Assembly: GCF_000423665.1 (NCBI RefSeq)
Contig: NZ_AUIK01000026.1
Location: forward strand, 124,001-188,000
Origin: Solirubrobacter soli DSM 22325
GTDB lineage: Bacteria > Actinomycetota > Thermoleophilia > Solirubrobacterales > Solirubrobacteraceae
Direction: 5' to 3'
DNA length: 64,000 nt
Part shown: in pieces, positions 40,963-49,197 of the stretch
Numbering within the stretch: position 1 is the stretch's first letter
How the letters are laid out: each line of letters opens with the position of its first letter
Made by a program: the position numbers and the translations under genes
Notes under the pieces: model-generated
Told to the model about the DNA's origin: nothing
What the model saw: only the letters and a program-made list of their open reading frames with translations
The model's database searches: none

Positions 40963-43455
40963 GTGACCCGCCGAATCCTCGCTACAGCCCTGATCAGCGC
41001 CTCCGCCGCCGCGGCCGTGCTCGGCATCCCCGCCACTGCGCAGGATGACGCCACGCCGACCGCCACCGCTTCGTCCGCGCCGGCGGAGGCTCCGACCCAG
41101 GCGCCCACGCAAGCGCCCACGCAGGCTCCGACGGAGGCCCCGACCCAGGCGCCCACGGAGGCGCCCACGGTTCAGGCACAGGACACCGCGACGGCCGCGC
41201 CGACCGAGACCGCCACCGAGGCTCCGACGGAGACGCCCTTCCCGTCCCCGGTCGACACGACGATCGCCACGCCCGCTCCCACGGAGACGGCGGCTGCTGC
41301 TGACGCGACGGCCACGGCGACCCCCACGGCCACCGAGGCGCCCAAGAAGAAGAAGGCCCCCCGCGCCGCCAACACGTCCGAGGCGAAGAACGGTCAGGCT
41401 CGCGAGTGCACCGCGAAGAACACCGGTAAGGCTTCGACCTCGACCTCAGCTTCAGGGTGCGTCAAGATCGACACGACTCCCGTCGCGCCCGCCCCGACCG
41501 CCGCCCCGGCTCCGAAGCTCACCAACACCGACGGCAGCCCCGCCGCCTCGAACCCGAGCTACTCGCTCGCGGTTCCGGGTCCGGCGAAGATCGGCGTGCC
41601 GAACTTCTTCATCGACAAGTTCCGGATTCCTCCCTTCCTGCTCCCGATCTACCAGGCCGCGGGCATGCAGTACGGCATCCGCTGGGAGATCCTGGCCGGG
41701 ATCAACGAGATCGAGACCGACTACGGCCGCAACCTGAACGTCTCCAGCGCCGGCGCCGTGGGCTGGATGCAGTTCATGCCCGCCACCTGGAAGATGTACG
41801 GCGTCGACGCCAACCAGGACGGCGTCAAGGACCCGTTCAACCCGGTCGACGCGATCTTCGCGGCCGCGCGCTACCTCAAGGCCGCGGGCGGCGACAAGGA
41901 CCTGCGCAAGGGCATCTTCGCCTACAACCACGCCGACTGGTACGTCGACAGCGTGCTGATGCGGGCGCAGGTCATCGGCGGTATCCCCGGCGACCTCGTC
42001 GGCTCGCTCACGGGCCTGACCCAGGGCCGCTTCCCGGTTCGCGCCAAGGCGACCTACGCGGGTGCGCTGAAGAAGTCCGACCGAAAGATCAAGGGCGCCA
42101 ACGCGGCCGTCACCGTCGAGGCCGACAAGACGCGCCGCAACATCGAGATCTACGCCAAGGCCGGCTCCCCGGTGATCTCCGTCAATGACGGCAAGGTCGT
42201 CAAGATCGGCACGAGCAAGCGTCTCGGCCGCTTCGTGATCGTCCAGGACGTCTACGGCAACACGTACACCTACGGCCACCTCGGCAGCGTCGCCAAGACC
42301 TACCCGTTCCCGAAGCGGCGCACCAAGAAGGCGCCCGCGGACAAGGGCGCCAAGCGCCGCGGGATCGCCCAGATCACCTCCGAGCACGAGAGCAAGGCCG
42401 ACGCCAAGGCGACGAAGGTCGCGAAGGCCGCCGCCACGCCCGCCCCGGCCGCCACGGCCGCCCCGACCGCCAAGGTCCGCCTCTTCGCCCACCCCAAGCG
42501 CAGGAACGCGCTCGCCAACGGCGGCGACGCCCAACTCGTCGACGGCGACGCGCCCGCGGAGGAGCTGGCGAGCGCCGGCGCCCCGCTCGGGCTCAACCCG
42601 AAGGACTTCACCGCCAAGAAGCTCGTCAAGGGCGCCCGCATCCTCGGCGGCACCACACTCGGCCGGATCGGCAAGACGACGCAGCTCGCCCCCCACCTGC
42701 TCTTCGAGATCCGCCCCGCCGGCCGCGGCGCCCCGCGCATCGACCCGAAGCCGATCCTCGACGGCTGGAAGCTGCTCGAGTCGACCGCGGTCTACCGCGC
42801 CAAGGGCAAGAACGCGCTGTTCGGCGCCGACGCCGACAACGAGCTCAGCATCGGCCAGATCATGCTGATGAGCAAGGAGACGCTCGCCCGCCGCGTGCTC
42901 GCCGACCGCCGCGTCACGATCTACGGCTGCGGCGAGTCCGACATCCGCTCCGGCGCGATCGACCGCCGCGTGCTGGCCACGCTCGAGTTCCTCGCGTCGA
43001 GCGGCCTGAAGCCGACGGTCTCCAGCCTCAAGTGCGGCCACGGCTATCTGACCAGCTCCGGCAACGTGTCCGAGCACACCACCGGCACCGCCGTCGACAT
43101 CGCCGCCATCAACGGCATCAACATCTACGGCCACCAGGGCCCGGGGTCGATCGCCGACGTGACGATCCAGCGCCTGCTCACGCTCCAAGGCACGATGAAG
43201 CCGCACCAGATCATCTCGCTGATGACCTTCAAGGACGCCGACAACACGCTCGCGATGGCCGACCACGCCGACCACATCCACGTCGGCTGGCGCCCGCTCT
43301 ACGGCGACAACAAGGAAGCCGCGAAGCAGATCAACGCGATCCTGAAGCCCAAGCAGTGGATCAAGCTGATCGGCCGTCTCTCCGAGATCGACAACCCGAC
43401 CGTCCCGGTCACCCCGAGCAAGTACTCCACCAAGGTCAAGCGCGCCGCCGACTAA
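40963..43455 (+). CDS. Secreted wall hydrolase: lytic transglycosylase, M23-like and M15-like modules
   Basis: An 830-residue exported protein. The signal peptide ends near residue 26. Residues 42-70 are four-residue APTQ/APTE repeats in a Thr-Pro-rich spacer. An MltB-like transglycosylase (about 220-335) has probable catalytic E251 in NEIETDYGRN and AVGWMQFMPATW. An M23-like fold (about 385-595) keeps GHLG with H439 but reads PHLLFE at 577-582 instead of HxH, and is split by a low-complexity insert (about 444-560), so it may be inactive. A C-terminal M15-like zinc peptidase has SEHTTGTAVD (703-712) and HADHIHVGW (768-776). It should cut peptidoglycan glycans and peptides. Confidence 0.87.
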   Translation: MTRRILATALISASAAAAVLGIPATAQDDATPTATASSAPAEAPTQAPTQAPTQAPTEAPTQAPTEAPTVQAQDTATAAPTETATEAPTETPFPSPVDTTIATPAPTETAAAADATATATPTATEAPKKKKAPRAANTSEAKNGQARECTAKNTGKASTSTSASGCVKIDTTPVAPAPTAAPAPKLTNTDGSPAASNPSYSLAVPGPAKIGVPNFFIDKFRIPPFLLPIYQAAGMQYGIRWEILAGINEIETDYGRNLNVSSAGAVGWMQFMPATWKMYGVDANQDGVKDPFNPVDAIFAAARYLKAAGGDKDLRKGIFAYNHADWYVDSVLMRAQVIGGIPGDLVGSLTGLTQGRFPVRAKATYAGALKKSDRKIKGANAAVTVEADKTRRNIEIYAKAGSPVISVNDGKVVKIGTSKRLGRFVIVQDVYGNTYTYGHLGSVAKTYPFPKRRTKKAPADKGAKRRGIAQITSEHESKADAKATKVAKAAATPAPAATAAPTAKVRLFAHPKRRNALANGGDAQLVDGDAPAEELASAGAPLGLNPKDFTAKKLVKGARILGGTTLGRIGKTTQLAPHLLFEIRPAGRGAPRIDPKPILDGWKLLESTAVYRAKGKNALFGADADNELSIGQIMLMSKETLARRVLADRRVTIYGCGESDIRSGAIDRRVLATLEFLASSGLKPTVSSLKCGHGYLTSSGNVSEHTTGTAVDIAAINGINIYGHQGPGSIADVTIQRLLTLQGTMKPHQIISLMTFKDADNTLAMADHADHIHVGWRPLYGDNKEAAKQINAILKPKQWIKLIGRLSEIDNPTVPVTPSKYSTKVKRAAD

Positions 43456-43466
43456 GATCTCGCGGC

Positions 43467-43856
43467 ATGTCGACCGCGGATACCAAGGCGCTGATCGAGA
43501 CCGCGATCAAGGGCTTCCAGCACGAGGTCCCCGCTCTGGAGAAGCTCAAGCTCGTCTTCGAGCTCGAGTTGCGCGGCCGCGGTGACATCCAGCTCTTCCG
43601 CGTCGAGGTCCCGGGCCCCAAGATCACCCGGGACATCGCCTCCGACGCGAAGGTCCGCCTCAGCATCCCCCGCGCCGAGTTCAACGAGCTCGTCAAGGAG
43701 GGGACGATCCGGGCGTGGCGCGAGGGCTTCGCATCCGGGCACGTCAAGGCCTCCGGCCCGCCCGAGATCCTCAAGCTGATCGCCAACGTGGTGCTCAAGC
43801 AGGAGGAGCGGACGCGGACGCGCAAGCTCCAGGCTCGCCACTCAGGCGCGGCTTAA
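43467..43856 (+). CDS. SCP2-like sterol/lipid-carrier domain protein
   Basis: A 129-residue protein whose alternating pattern (LVFELELRGRGDIQLFRVEV, then ARVRLSI-like strand and a C-terminal helix) resembles SCP2 lipid-binding domains. The ATG is 8 bases behind TAAGAT (43453-43458), so the message is probably leaderless and independent of the upstream hydrolase. Ligand and role unknown. It overlaps the convergent agmatinase gene by 15 bases. Confidence 0.65.
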   Translation: MSTADTKALIETAIKGFQHEVPALEKLKLVFELELRGRGDIQLFRVEVPGPKITRDIASDAKVRLSIPRAEFNELVKEGTIRAWREGFASGHVKASGPPEILKLIANVVLKQEERTRTRKLQARHSGAA

Positions 43857-44804
43857 CGCCACACCTGTGAGGACCTCGCGGACGATGCGGTCCGCGACGA
43901 GCGCCGTGATGTCGGCCGAGCCGACCATCGTCGGGATCACCTCGACGACGTCCATCCCGACCAGCTCGACCCGCCTGCAGATCTCGCGGCAGGCCCACAG
44001 CAGGTCGATCGACTGCATCCCGCCCGGCTCGGGCGTGCCCGTGCCGGGGACGTAGACCGGGTCGAGCACGTCGACGTCCACTGAGAGGAACGTCGGCCCG
44101 TCCCCCACGATCGCCAGCGCCTCCTCGACGATCGCGCGGATGCCGCGGTCGCGCACGTCGTGCATGAACAGCGACGTGATGCCCTTCTCGCGCTGCCACC
44201 CGAACTCGGTCTCCCCCGGCCAGTAGCCGCGCAGGCCGATCTGGACGTACCGGGTCGGGTCCACGTGGCCCTGCTCGACCAGGCGGTACATGATCGAGCC
44301 GTGCGAGAGCTCGACCCCGAACACCTCCTGGCCGGTGTCCGTGTGGGTGTCGAAGTGGATCAGCCCGACCGGCCCGCCCCGGCGGGTGGCGATCGCGCGG
44401 ATGTCCGGCTCGGCGATCGAGTGGTCGCCGCCGAGGATGATCGGCAGCGCGCCGGCGTCGACCACCTGGCCGACCGTCGCCTCGATCGCCGCGTGCGTGC
44501 GCTCGGCGTCGGCGGGCAGCACAGGCGCGTCGCCGAAGTCGACGACCTTCAACACCTCCATGGCATCGACGCCCACCTCGAGGTGGGGACCGTGCGGGCA
44601 CGACGCCGCCCGGATCGCCCGCGGCCCGAACCGCGTGCCCGGCCGGTCGGAAACCAGGTCATCCGTCGGCGCGCCCACGATCGCCACGTCGACGCCCGCC
44701 AGCTCGGCGGCGTCCTGCGTGTAGGGCATGCCGGAGAAGGTGAGAAGCCCGGCGTAGTCCGGCTTCTCACCGTATTCGCGCCAGCGTTCGAGCGGATCGA
44801 TCAT
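43842..44804 (-). CDS. speB: Agmatinase/ureohydrolase family enzyme
   Basis: A 320-residue binuclear manganese hydrolase that releases urea from agmatine or a related guanidino compound. The metal motifs are LGGDHS, IHFDTHTDTG and SVDVDVLDPVYVPGTGTPEPGG. Agmatinase is the default family name, but guanidinobutyrate or guanidinopropionate are equally possible substrates. The gamma-glutamyl amine cluster 2.3 kb away could use the putrescine or GABA formed. TAGTGT (44818-44813) is 8 bases before the ATG. The extended upstream frame is rejected. Confidence 0.88.
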   Translation of the reverse strand: MIDPLERWREYGEKPDYAGLLTFSGMPYTQDAAELAGVDVAIVGAPTDDLVSDRPGTRFGPRAIRAASCPHGPHLEVGVDAMEVLKVVDFGDAPVLPADAERTHAAIEATVGQVVDAGALPIILGGDHSIAEPDIRAIATRRGGPVGLIHFDTHTDTGQEVFGVELSHGSIMYRLVEQGHVDPTRYVQIGLRGYWPGETEFGWQREKGITSLFMHDVRDRGIRAIVEEALAIVGDGPTFLSVDVDVLDPVYVPGTGTPEPGGMQSIDLLWACREICRRVELVGMDVVEVIPTMVGSADITALVADRIVREVLTGVALSRA

Positions 44805-44821
44805 CCGCCCGGACACTACGC

Positions 44822-45385
44822 CTAGATGCGCATGCGCGGATCGACGTAGACGTCGTCGATCTGCCAGTCCCCACCGAGCAGCGGGGTGAAGACGAAGCGC
44901 ACCGCGGTCTGCTCGCCGCGCGGCGGGAGCAGGTTCGCCAGCACGAGCATCGTCGGCGAGGGCGCCCAGCCGCCGCCGGAGTCGAGGCCGATCGGCAATG
45001 TGACGCGCGTGCCGTTGACGAGCTCGAACTGGACGGCGACGGAGAGTGAGCGCGCGCCCCCGGCGAAGAAGCGCATGGTGGGCTCGTCGTGGCCGACGCA
45101 CACGGGCGCCGAGACCGCCGACGAGCCGGGCGGGAGGGAGAGCGCCGCGTCGGCCACGTGGGCGCCGCCGCGCAGGTCCCAGCCCGCGGCGCCGTTCTCG
45201 AAGGAGCCGCCGTCGACGGGCTTGTACCACGCGTTGTCGCCCCACGGGGCGAAGGGCTGCGTGACGGTCGGGGCGCCGCAGTCGGTCGTCGTCTTCACCA
45301 ACGAGGCCGCGTTCGCGGGGGCGGCTGAAACTGCCAGCACAGCAGCGGCGAACAGGGCGGCGCGGCGGATACGGGAGCTGTGCAT
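44822..45385 (-). CDS. Secreted protein of unknown function
   Basis: A 187-residue protein with a signal peptide (RIRRAALFAAAVLAVSAAPANA). The beta-rich mature part has two cysteines (DCGAP and VCVGHDEP) and segments like FENGAAGWDLRGGAHVAD that resemble carbohydrate-binding beta-sandwiches of secreted actinobacterial proteins. The ATG at 45385 gives the cleanest signal peptide; the frame is open further up. Divergent from the HD-GYP gene. Confidence 0.75.
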   Translation of the reverse strand: MHSSRIRRAALFAAAVLAVSAAPANAASLVKTTTDCGAPTVTQPFAPWGDNAWYKPVDGGSFENGAAGWDLRGGAHVADAALSLPPGSSAVSAPVCVGHDEPTMRFFAGGARSLSVAVQFELVNGTRVTLPIGLDSGGGWAPSPTMLVLANLLPPRGEQTAVRFVFTPLLGGDWQIDDVYVDPRMRI

Positions 45386-45456
45386 GTTCCTAAAGTCGGC
45401 ACGTGGGGCGGTCGACCACAAGGACACCCGCACCGGACCGGACGGGTGTCCAACAC

Positions 45457-46890
45457 ATGTCACCCGCACCGATCGACGCCGCCACCGAACGCCTGCTCCA
45501 GGACGCGGTCGAGCGCCGTACCTCGGTGCTCACCGCGCGCGAGCGGATCGTCGAGGGGACGTTCGCGGTCCTCTCGGTCGCGGCGATCATCGCCTTCGCG
45601 CTGCTGACCGAGCCGGCTCGGGACCTCTCGCTCCCGCTCGCGGCCGCGTTCGTCACCGCGTACGCGATCGTCGCGCGGGTGGAGTTCGTGCTCGGCGACG
45701 GCTATCTGATCCCCACGCAGCTGATCGTCGTGCCGATGCTGCTGCTCCTGCCCACGCCGATCGTCCCGCTGCTGATCGTGCTGGCGGCGACCGCGGCGGC
45801 GCTCCTCAACGTGGCCCGCGGACGCACGGCGCCGGGACGGGTGATCCTCGCGGTCAACGACGGCACCTTCGCGTTCGTCCCCGCCGCCGTGCTCGTCGCG
45901 CTCGACGCCGAGCTGCCCGCCTGGGAGCACTGGCCCGCCTACGTCGCCGCGCTGGCGGCGCAGTTCGCCACCGACACGGTGCGCGAGTCGCTGCGCGCGA
46001 CCCTCGGCGCCCGCATCGCCCCGAAGGTCGTGCTGACCGAGATGGCGCACGTGTTCCGCTTCGACGCGCTGATCGCGCCGATCGGCCTGCTCGCCGCGAT
46101 CGCCGCCGCGCGACAACCGGCCACCGCCTTGCTGGTCCTCCCGGTCGTCGTGATCCTCAACGTCTTCAGCCGCGAGCGGGAGGCGCGGATCGCGCAGACG
46201 CTCGAGCTCGGCCGCTCCTACCGCGGCACCGCGCTCCTCCTGTGCGACCTGCTCGAGGATGACGACGAGTACACCGGCCACCACACCCAGGACGTCGTCG
46301 AGCTGTCCGCCAAGGTCGCCGACCACATGGACGTCTCCGAGGAGGTCAAACGCGAGACCGAGCTCGGAGCGATGCTGCACGACATCGGCAAGATCCACAT
46401 CCCCGACGCCATCATCAACAAGCCCGGCCCGCTCGACGACGAGGAGTGGGCGCTGATGAAGACCCACACCGTCGAGGGCCAGCGCATGCTCGACCGCGTC
46501 GGCGGCCTGCTCGGGAGCGTCGGCCGCGTCGTGCGCGCCTCGCACGAGCGCTACGACGGCTGCGGGTACCCCGACGGGCTCAAAGGAGACACGATCCCCC
46601 TCGCGGCGCGGATCGTGGCCGTCTGCGACGCCTTCAACGCCATGACCACGACCCGCTCGTACCGCGAGGCGATGCCGGTCGCAGCAGCGGTGGAGGAGCT
46701 CCGCCGCTGCTCGGGCACCCAGTTCGACCCACAGGTCGTGGTGGCGCTGCTGGCCGTGCTCCAGACGCCCGGCTGGGAGCTGACCTACGCCTCGTCGGCG
46801 CCGTACGCGTCGGCCAGGAACTCCGGCAGCGCGGCGAAGAAGCCCGTCTCGAGCTCCTCCGGGATCGAGACGACCACGCCGGTGACGTGA
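45457..46890 (+). CDS. Membrane HD-GYP phosphodiesterase-like protein
   Basis: A 477-residue protein with six to eight hydrophobic helices in residues 30-250 and an HD-GYP domain from about 270. The metal pair is H308-D309 in MLHDIGKIHIP, and the signature reads HERYDGCGYPDGLKGD, then VCDAFNAMTTTRSYR. HD-GYP enzymes hydrolyse cyclic dinucleotides, classically cyclic di-GMP. The N-terminal membrane part is probably the sensor. The last 35 residues are Ser/Thr-rich, beyond the domain, and antisense to the next gene (106 shared bases). GTG at 45403 is an alternative start. Confidence 0.88.
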   Translation: MSPAPIDAATERLLQDAVERRTSVLTARERIVEGTFAVLSVAAIIAFALLTEPARDLSLPLAAAFVTAYAIVARVEFVLGDGYLIPTQLIVVPMLLLLPTPIVPLLIVLAATAAALLNVARGRTAPGRVILAVNDGTFAFVPAAVLVALDAELPAWEHWPAYVAALAAQFATDTVRESLRATLGARIAPKVVLTEMAHVFRFDALIAPIGLLAAIAAARQPATALLVLPVVVILNVFSREREARIAQTLELGRSYRGTALLLCDLLEDDDEYTGHHTQDVVELSAKVADHMDVSEEVKRETELGAMLHDIGKIHIPDAIINKPGPLDDEEWALMKTHTVEGQRMLDRVGGLLGSVGRVVRASHERYDGCGYPDGLKGDTIPLAARIVAVCDAFNAMTTTRSYREAMPVAAAVEELRRCSGTQFDPQVVVALLAVLQTPGWELTYASSAPYASARNSGSAAKKPVSSSSGIETTTPVT

Positions 46891-47075
46891 ACGTCGGTGC
46901 CGTGCGTGTGGGCGTCCGGGGTGACGGTCGCGCCCGCGAGCACGAAGAACGGGGTCAGTGAGAAGTAGTCGAGGCCGACGAACTCCTCCGGATCGATGCC
47001 GGTGGCATCGAGGAGCTCGCGCAGCGCGGGGTCGTACTCCGAGTGACCCTGCGTGATGTAGGCAAGTTGCTTCAT
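46785..47075 (-). CDS. Conserved-looking small protein
   Basis: A 96-residue acidic protein (MKQLAYITQGHSEYDPALRE in part) with balanced codon use and a mixed alpha/beta pattern; no family recognised. It is divergent from the glutamine-synthetase-like gene, whose -10 (47089-47094) lies only 14 bases from its ATG, so the two may share control. Confidence 0.65.
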   Translation of the reverse strand: MKQLAYITQGHSEYDPALRELLDATGIDPEEFVGLDYFSLTPFFVLAGATVTPDAHTHGTDVHVTGVVVSIPEELETGFFAALPEFLADAYGADEA

Positions 47076-47088
47076 GGATAGGAGTGTG

Positions 47089-47094
47089 TAGCGT
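47089..47094 (+). promoter_or_regulatory. -10 element of the gamma-glutamyl amine cluster
   Basis: TAGCGT lies 10 bases before the ATG of the glutamine-synthetase-like gene. Confidence 0.45.
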
Positions 47095-47104
47095 TTCGCG
47101 CCGC

Positions 47105-48448
47105 ATGGACCTTCCCCCCGCGCTCACGCTGGACCAACTGCGCAACGCCGTGCAGGCGAAGCAGATCGACACCGTCGCCCTCGCGCTGACCGACATGCAG
47201 GGCCGGCTCCAGGGCAAGCGACTGACCGCGCCGTACTTCCTCGAGCACGTCGCGACCCACGGGTCGGAGGCCTGCAACTACCTGCTCGCCGTCGACGTCG
47301 AGATGAACACTGTCGACGGCTACGCGATGTCCTCGTGGGAACGCGGCTACGGCGACTTCGAGCTCAAGCCGGACCTCGGCACCCTGCGGATCACGCCGTG
47401 GAACGACGCCACGGCGCTCTGCCTCGGCGACCTCGCGTGGGCCGACGGCGCGCCGGTCGTCGCCTCGCCGCGCCAGATCCTGCGCGCGCAGCTCGACCGC
47501 CTGCAGGAGCGCGGGCTGCAGGCGTTCGCCGGCACCGAGCTCGAGTTCATCGTCTTCAAGGACACCTACGAGCAGGCGTTCGAGAAGGGCTACCGCGATC
47601 TCAAGCCGGCCAACCAGTACAACGTCGACTACTCGATGCTCGGCGGCACCCGCGTCGAGCCCCTGCTGCGCAAGATCCGCAACCACATGGCGGGCGCGGG
47701 CATGGCGGTCGAGAGCTCCAAGGGCGAGTGCAACGACGGCCAGCACGAGATCAACTTCCACTTCGGCCCGGCGCTGCGGACCGCCGACGAGCACTCGATC
47801 TACAAGACCGCCGCCAAGGAGATCGCCGCGCAGGAGGGCATGGCGATCACGTTCATGGCCAAGTACGACCAGCGCGAGGGGTCGTCATGCCACATCCACC
47901 TCTCGCTGCGGCGTGACGGCGACGCCGCGTTCGGGCGCGACGAGGAGCTCTTCAACCGCTTCATCGCCGGTCAGCTCGCCTGCCTGCGCGAGCTGACCCT
48001 CTTCTACGCACCCAATGTCAACTCGTACAAGCGCTTCGCGAAGGGCTCGTTCGCGCCCACCGCGGTCGCCTGGGGGCGGGACAACCGGACGTGCGCGGTG
48101 CGGGTCGTCGGGCACGGCGACGCCCTGCGGGTCGAGCTGCGCGTCCCCGGCGCCGACGTCAATCCCTACCTGGCACTCGCGGCGATGGTCGCGGCGGGCA
48201 TTCACGGGCTCGACGCCGAGCTCGAGTTGGAGGAGCCGCTCCCCGGCAACGCCTACGCGTCCGACAAGCCGCACGTGCCGAGCACACTGACGCAGGCTCG
48301 CGACCTCTTCGCGGGCAGTGAGGTGGCCAAGAACGCCTTCGGCCAGGACGTCGTCGACCACTACCTCAACTACGCCCGCGTCGAGCTCGAGGCGTACGAG
48401 TCGTTCGTGACCGATTGGGAGCGAGTACGGGGGTTCGAGCGGCTGTGA
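47105..48448 (+). CDS. Glutamine-synthetase-family gamma-glutamyl amine ligase
   Basis: A 447-residue glutamine-synthetase fold protein. It has ELEFIVFKD, the metal and glutamate region KGECNDGQHEINFHFG, SSCHIHLS, and the arginine segment WGRDNRTCAVRVVG. The neighbours (FadR regulator, amino-acid permease, PuuD-like hydrolase) and its non-GlnA sequence indicate a PuuA/GlnA3-like ligase that glutamylates putrescine, other amines or ethanolamine instead of ammonia. The adenylylation-site loop of true GlnA is not recognisable. Likely leaderless. The substrate is inferred. Confidence 0.88.
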   Translation: MDLPPALTLDQLRNAVQAKQIDTVALALTDMQGRLQGKRLTAPYFLEHVATHGSEACNYLLAVDVEMNTVDGYAMSSWERGYGDFELKPDLGTLRITPWNDATALCLGDLAWADGAPVVASPRQILRAQLDRLQERGLQAFAGTELEFIVFKDTYEQAFEKGYRDLKPANQYNVDYSMLGGTRVEPLLRKIRNHMAGAGMAVESSKGECNDGQHEINFHFGPALRTADEHSIYKTAAKEIAAQEGMAITFMAKYDQREGSSCHIHLSLRRDGDAAFGRDEELFNRFIAGQLACLRELTLFYAPNVNSYKRFAKGSFAPTAVAWGRDNRTCAVRVVGHGDALRVELRVPGADVNPYLALAAMVAAGIHGLDAELELEEPLPGNAYASDKPHVPSTLTQARDLFAGSEVAKNAFGQDVVDHYLNYARVELEAYESFVTDWERVRGFERL

Positions 48449-49137
48449 TCGTGGAGGCCGTCTTCGCGCCGGTCCAGTCCACGACAGCGTTCGAGGAGAC
48501 GCTGGAGCGTCTCGGCACAGCGATCAAGCTCGGGCTGCTTCCGCCCGGCACCCGGCTTCCGCCGGAGCGCGACCTGTGCGAGCAGCTCGGGATCGCCCGT
48601 TCGACCCTGCGCCAGGCGCTGACCGCTCTCGTCCAGAGCGGGCACCTGCACGCCGTGCGCGGGCGCGGCGGCGGCACGTTCGTCTCCGAGAAGCCGCTGG
48701 ACATCGCGCCGGCCGAGGAGCTCGTCGACTGGCGCGATCGCTGCGACGTGCGCTTCTCGGTCGAGGTCGGCATCGCCTACCTGGCCGCCGAGCGTGCCGA
48801 CGTGGCGGCGATCGCCCGCCTCGGCTCCTACGTCGACGAGATGGCCGCGTGCTCGGACGACTTCGGCGGCTACCGGCGCGCCGACGTGCGCTTCCACGTC
48901 GGCCTCGCCGAGGCGACCGGCTCATCCGCGCTGGTCGCGGCGGCCACCGAGGCGCAGGGCGCGATGACGGACCTGATCTCCTACATCGCCCACCCGCCCG
49001 AGGTCCTCGCGTGGTCCAACGCGCAGCACGCGCGGCTGCTCGATTGCCTACAAAAGCGTGATCCGTCCGCCGCCATGCGGATCATGGTCGACCACCTCCG
49101 CGGCACCGAGCACGTGCTCGCCGGCCTCTTGCCTTGA
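48445..49137 (+). CDS. FadR-subfamily GntR regulator
   Basis: A 230-residue regulator. The winged helix-turn-helix (about 15-80) includes LPPGTRLPPERDLCEQLGIA and STLRQALTALVQSGHL. The C-terminal FCD domain (about 95-220) carries metal-type residues in RRADVRFHVGLAEATGS and the NAQHARLLDCLQ helix. GTG overlaps the stop of the ligase gene by GTGA. It probably controls this amine-catabolic cluster, responding to an amine, glutamylated intermediate or acid. Confidence 0.9.
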   Translation: MIVEAVFAPVQSTTAFEETLERLGTAIKLGLLPPGTRLPPERDLCEQLGIARSTLRQALTALVQSGHLHAVRGRGGGTFVSEKPLDIAPAEELVDWRDRCDVRFSVEVGIAYLAAERADVAAIARLGSYVDEMAACSDDFGGYRRADVRFHVGLAEATGSSALVAAATEAQGAMTDLISYIAHPPEVLAWSNAQHARLLDCLQKRDPSAAMRIMVDHLRGTEHVLAGLLP

Positions 49138-49145
49138 CGGCGCCA

Positions 49146-49183
49146 GTACGCTCCCGGTCTAAGGACGGAGGAGCGTACCTTTT
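49146..49183 (+). terminator. Terminator- or attenuator-like hairpin before the permease gene
   Basis: GTACGCTCC (49146-49154) and GGAGCGTAC (49170-49178) form a 9-bp perfect inverted repeat, followed by CTTTT. It lies after the regulator stop and just before the permease ribosome site, and could instead be an operator. Confidence 0.5.
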
Positions 49184-49197
49184 ACGGAGGTCGGGTC

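Noticed and set aside
41085..41175. APTQ-encoding repeat as a CRISPR-like array
   Set aside because: Twelve-base in-frame repeats without spacers; an ordinary linker behind a signal peptide.
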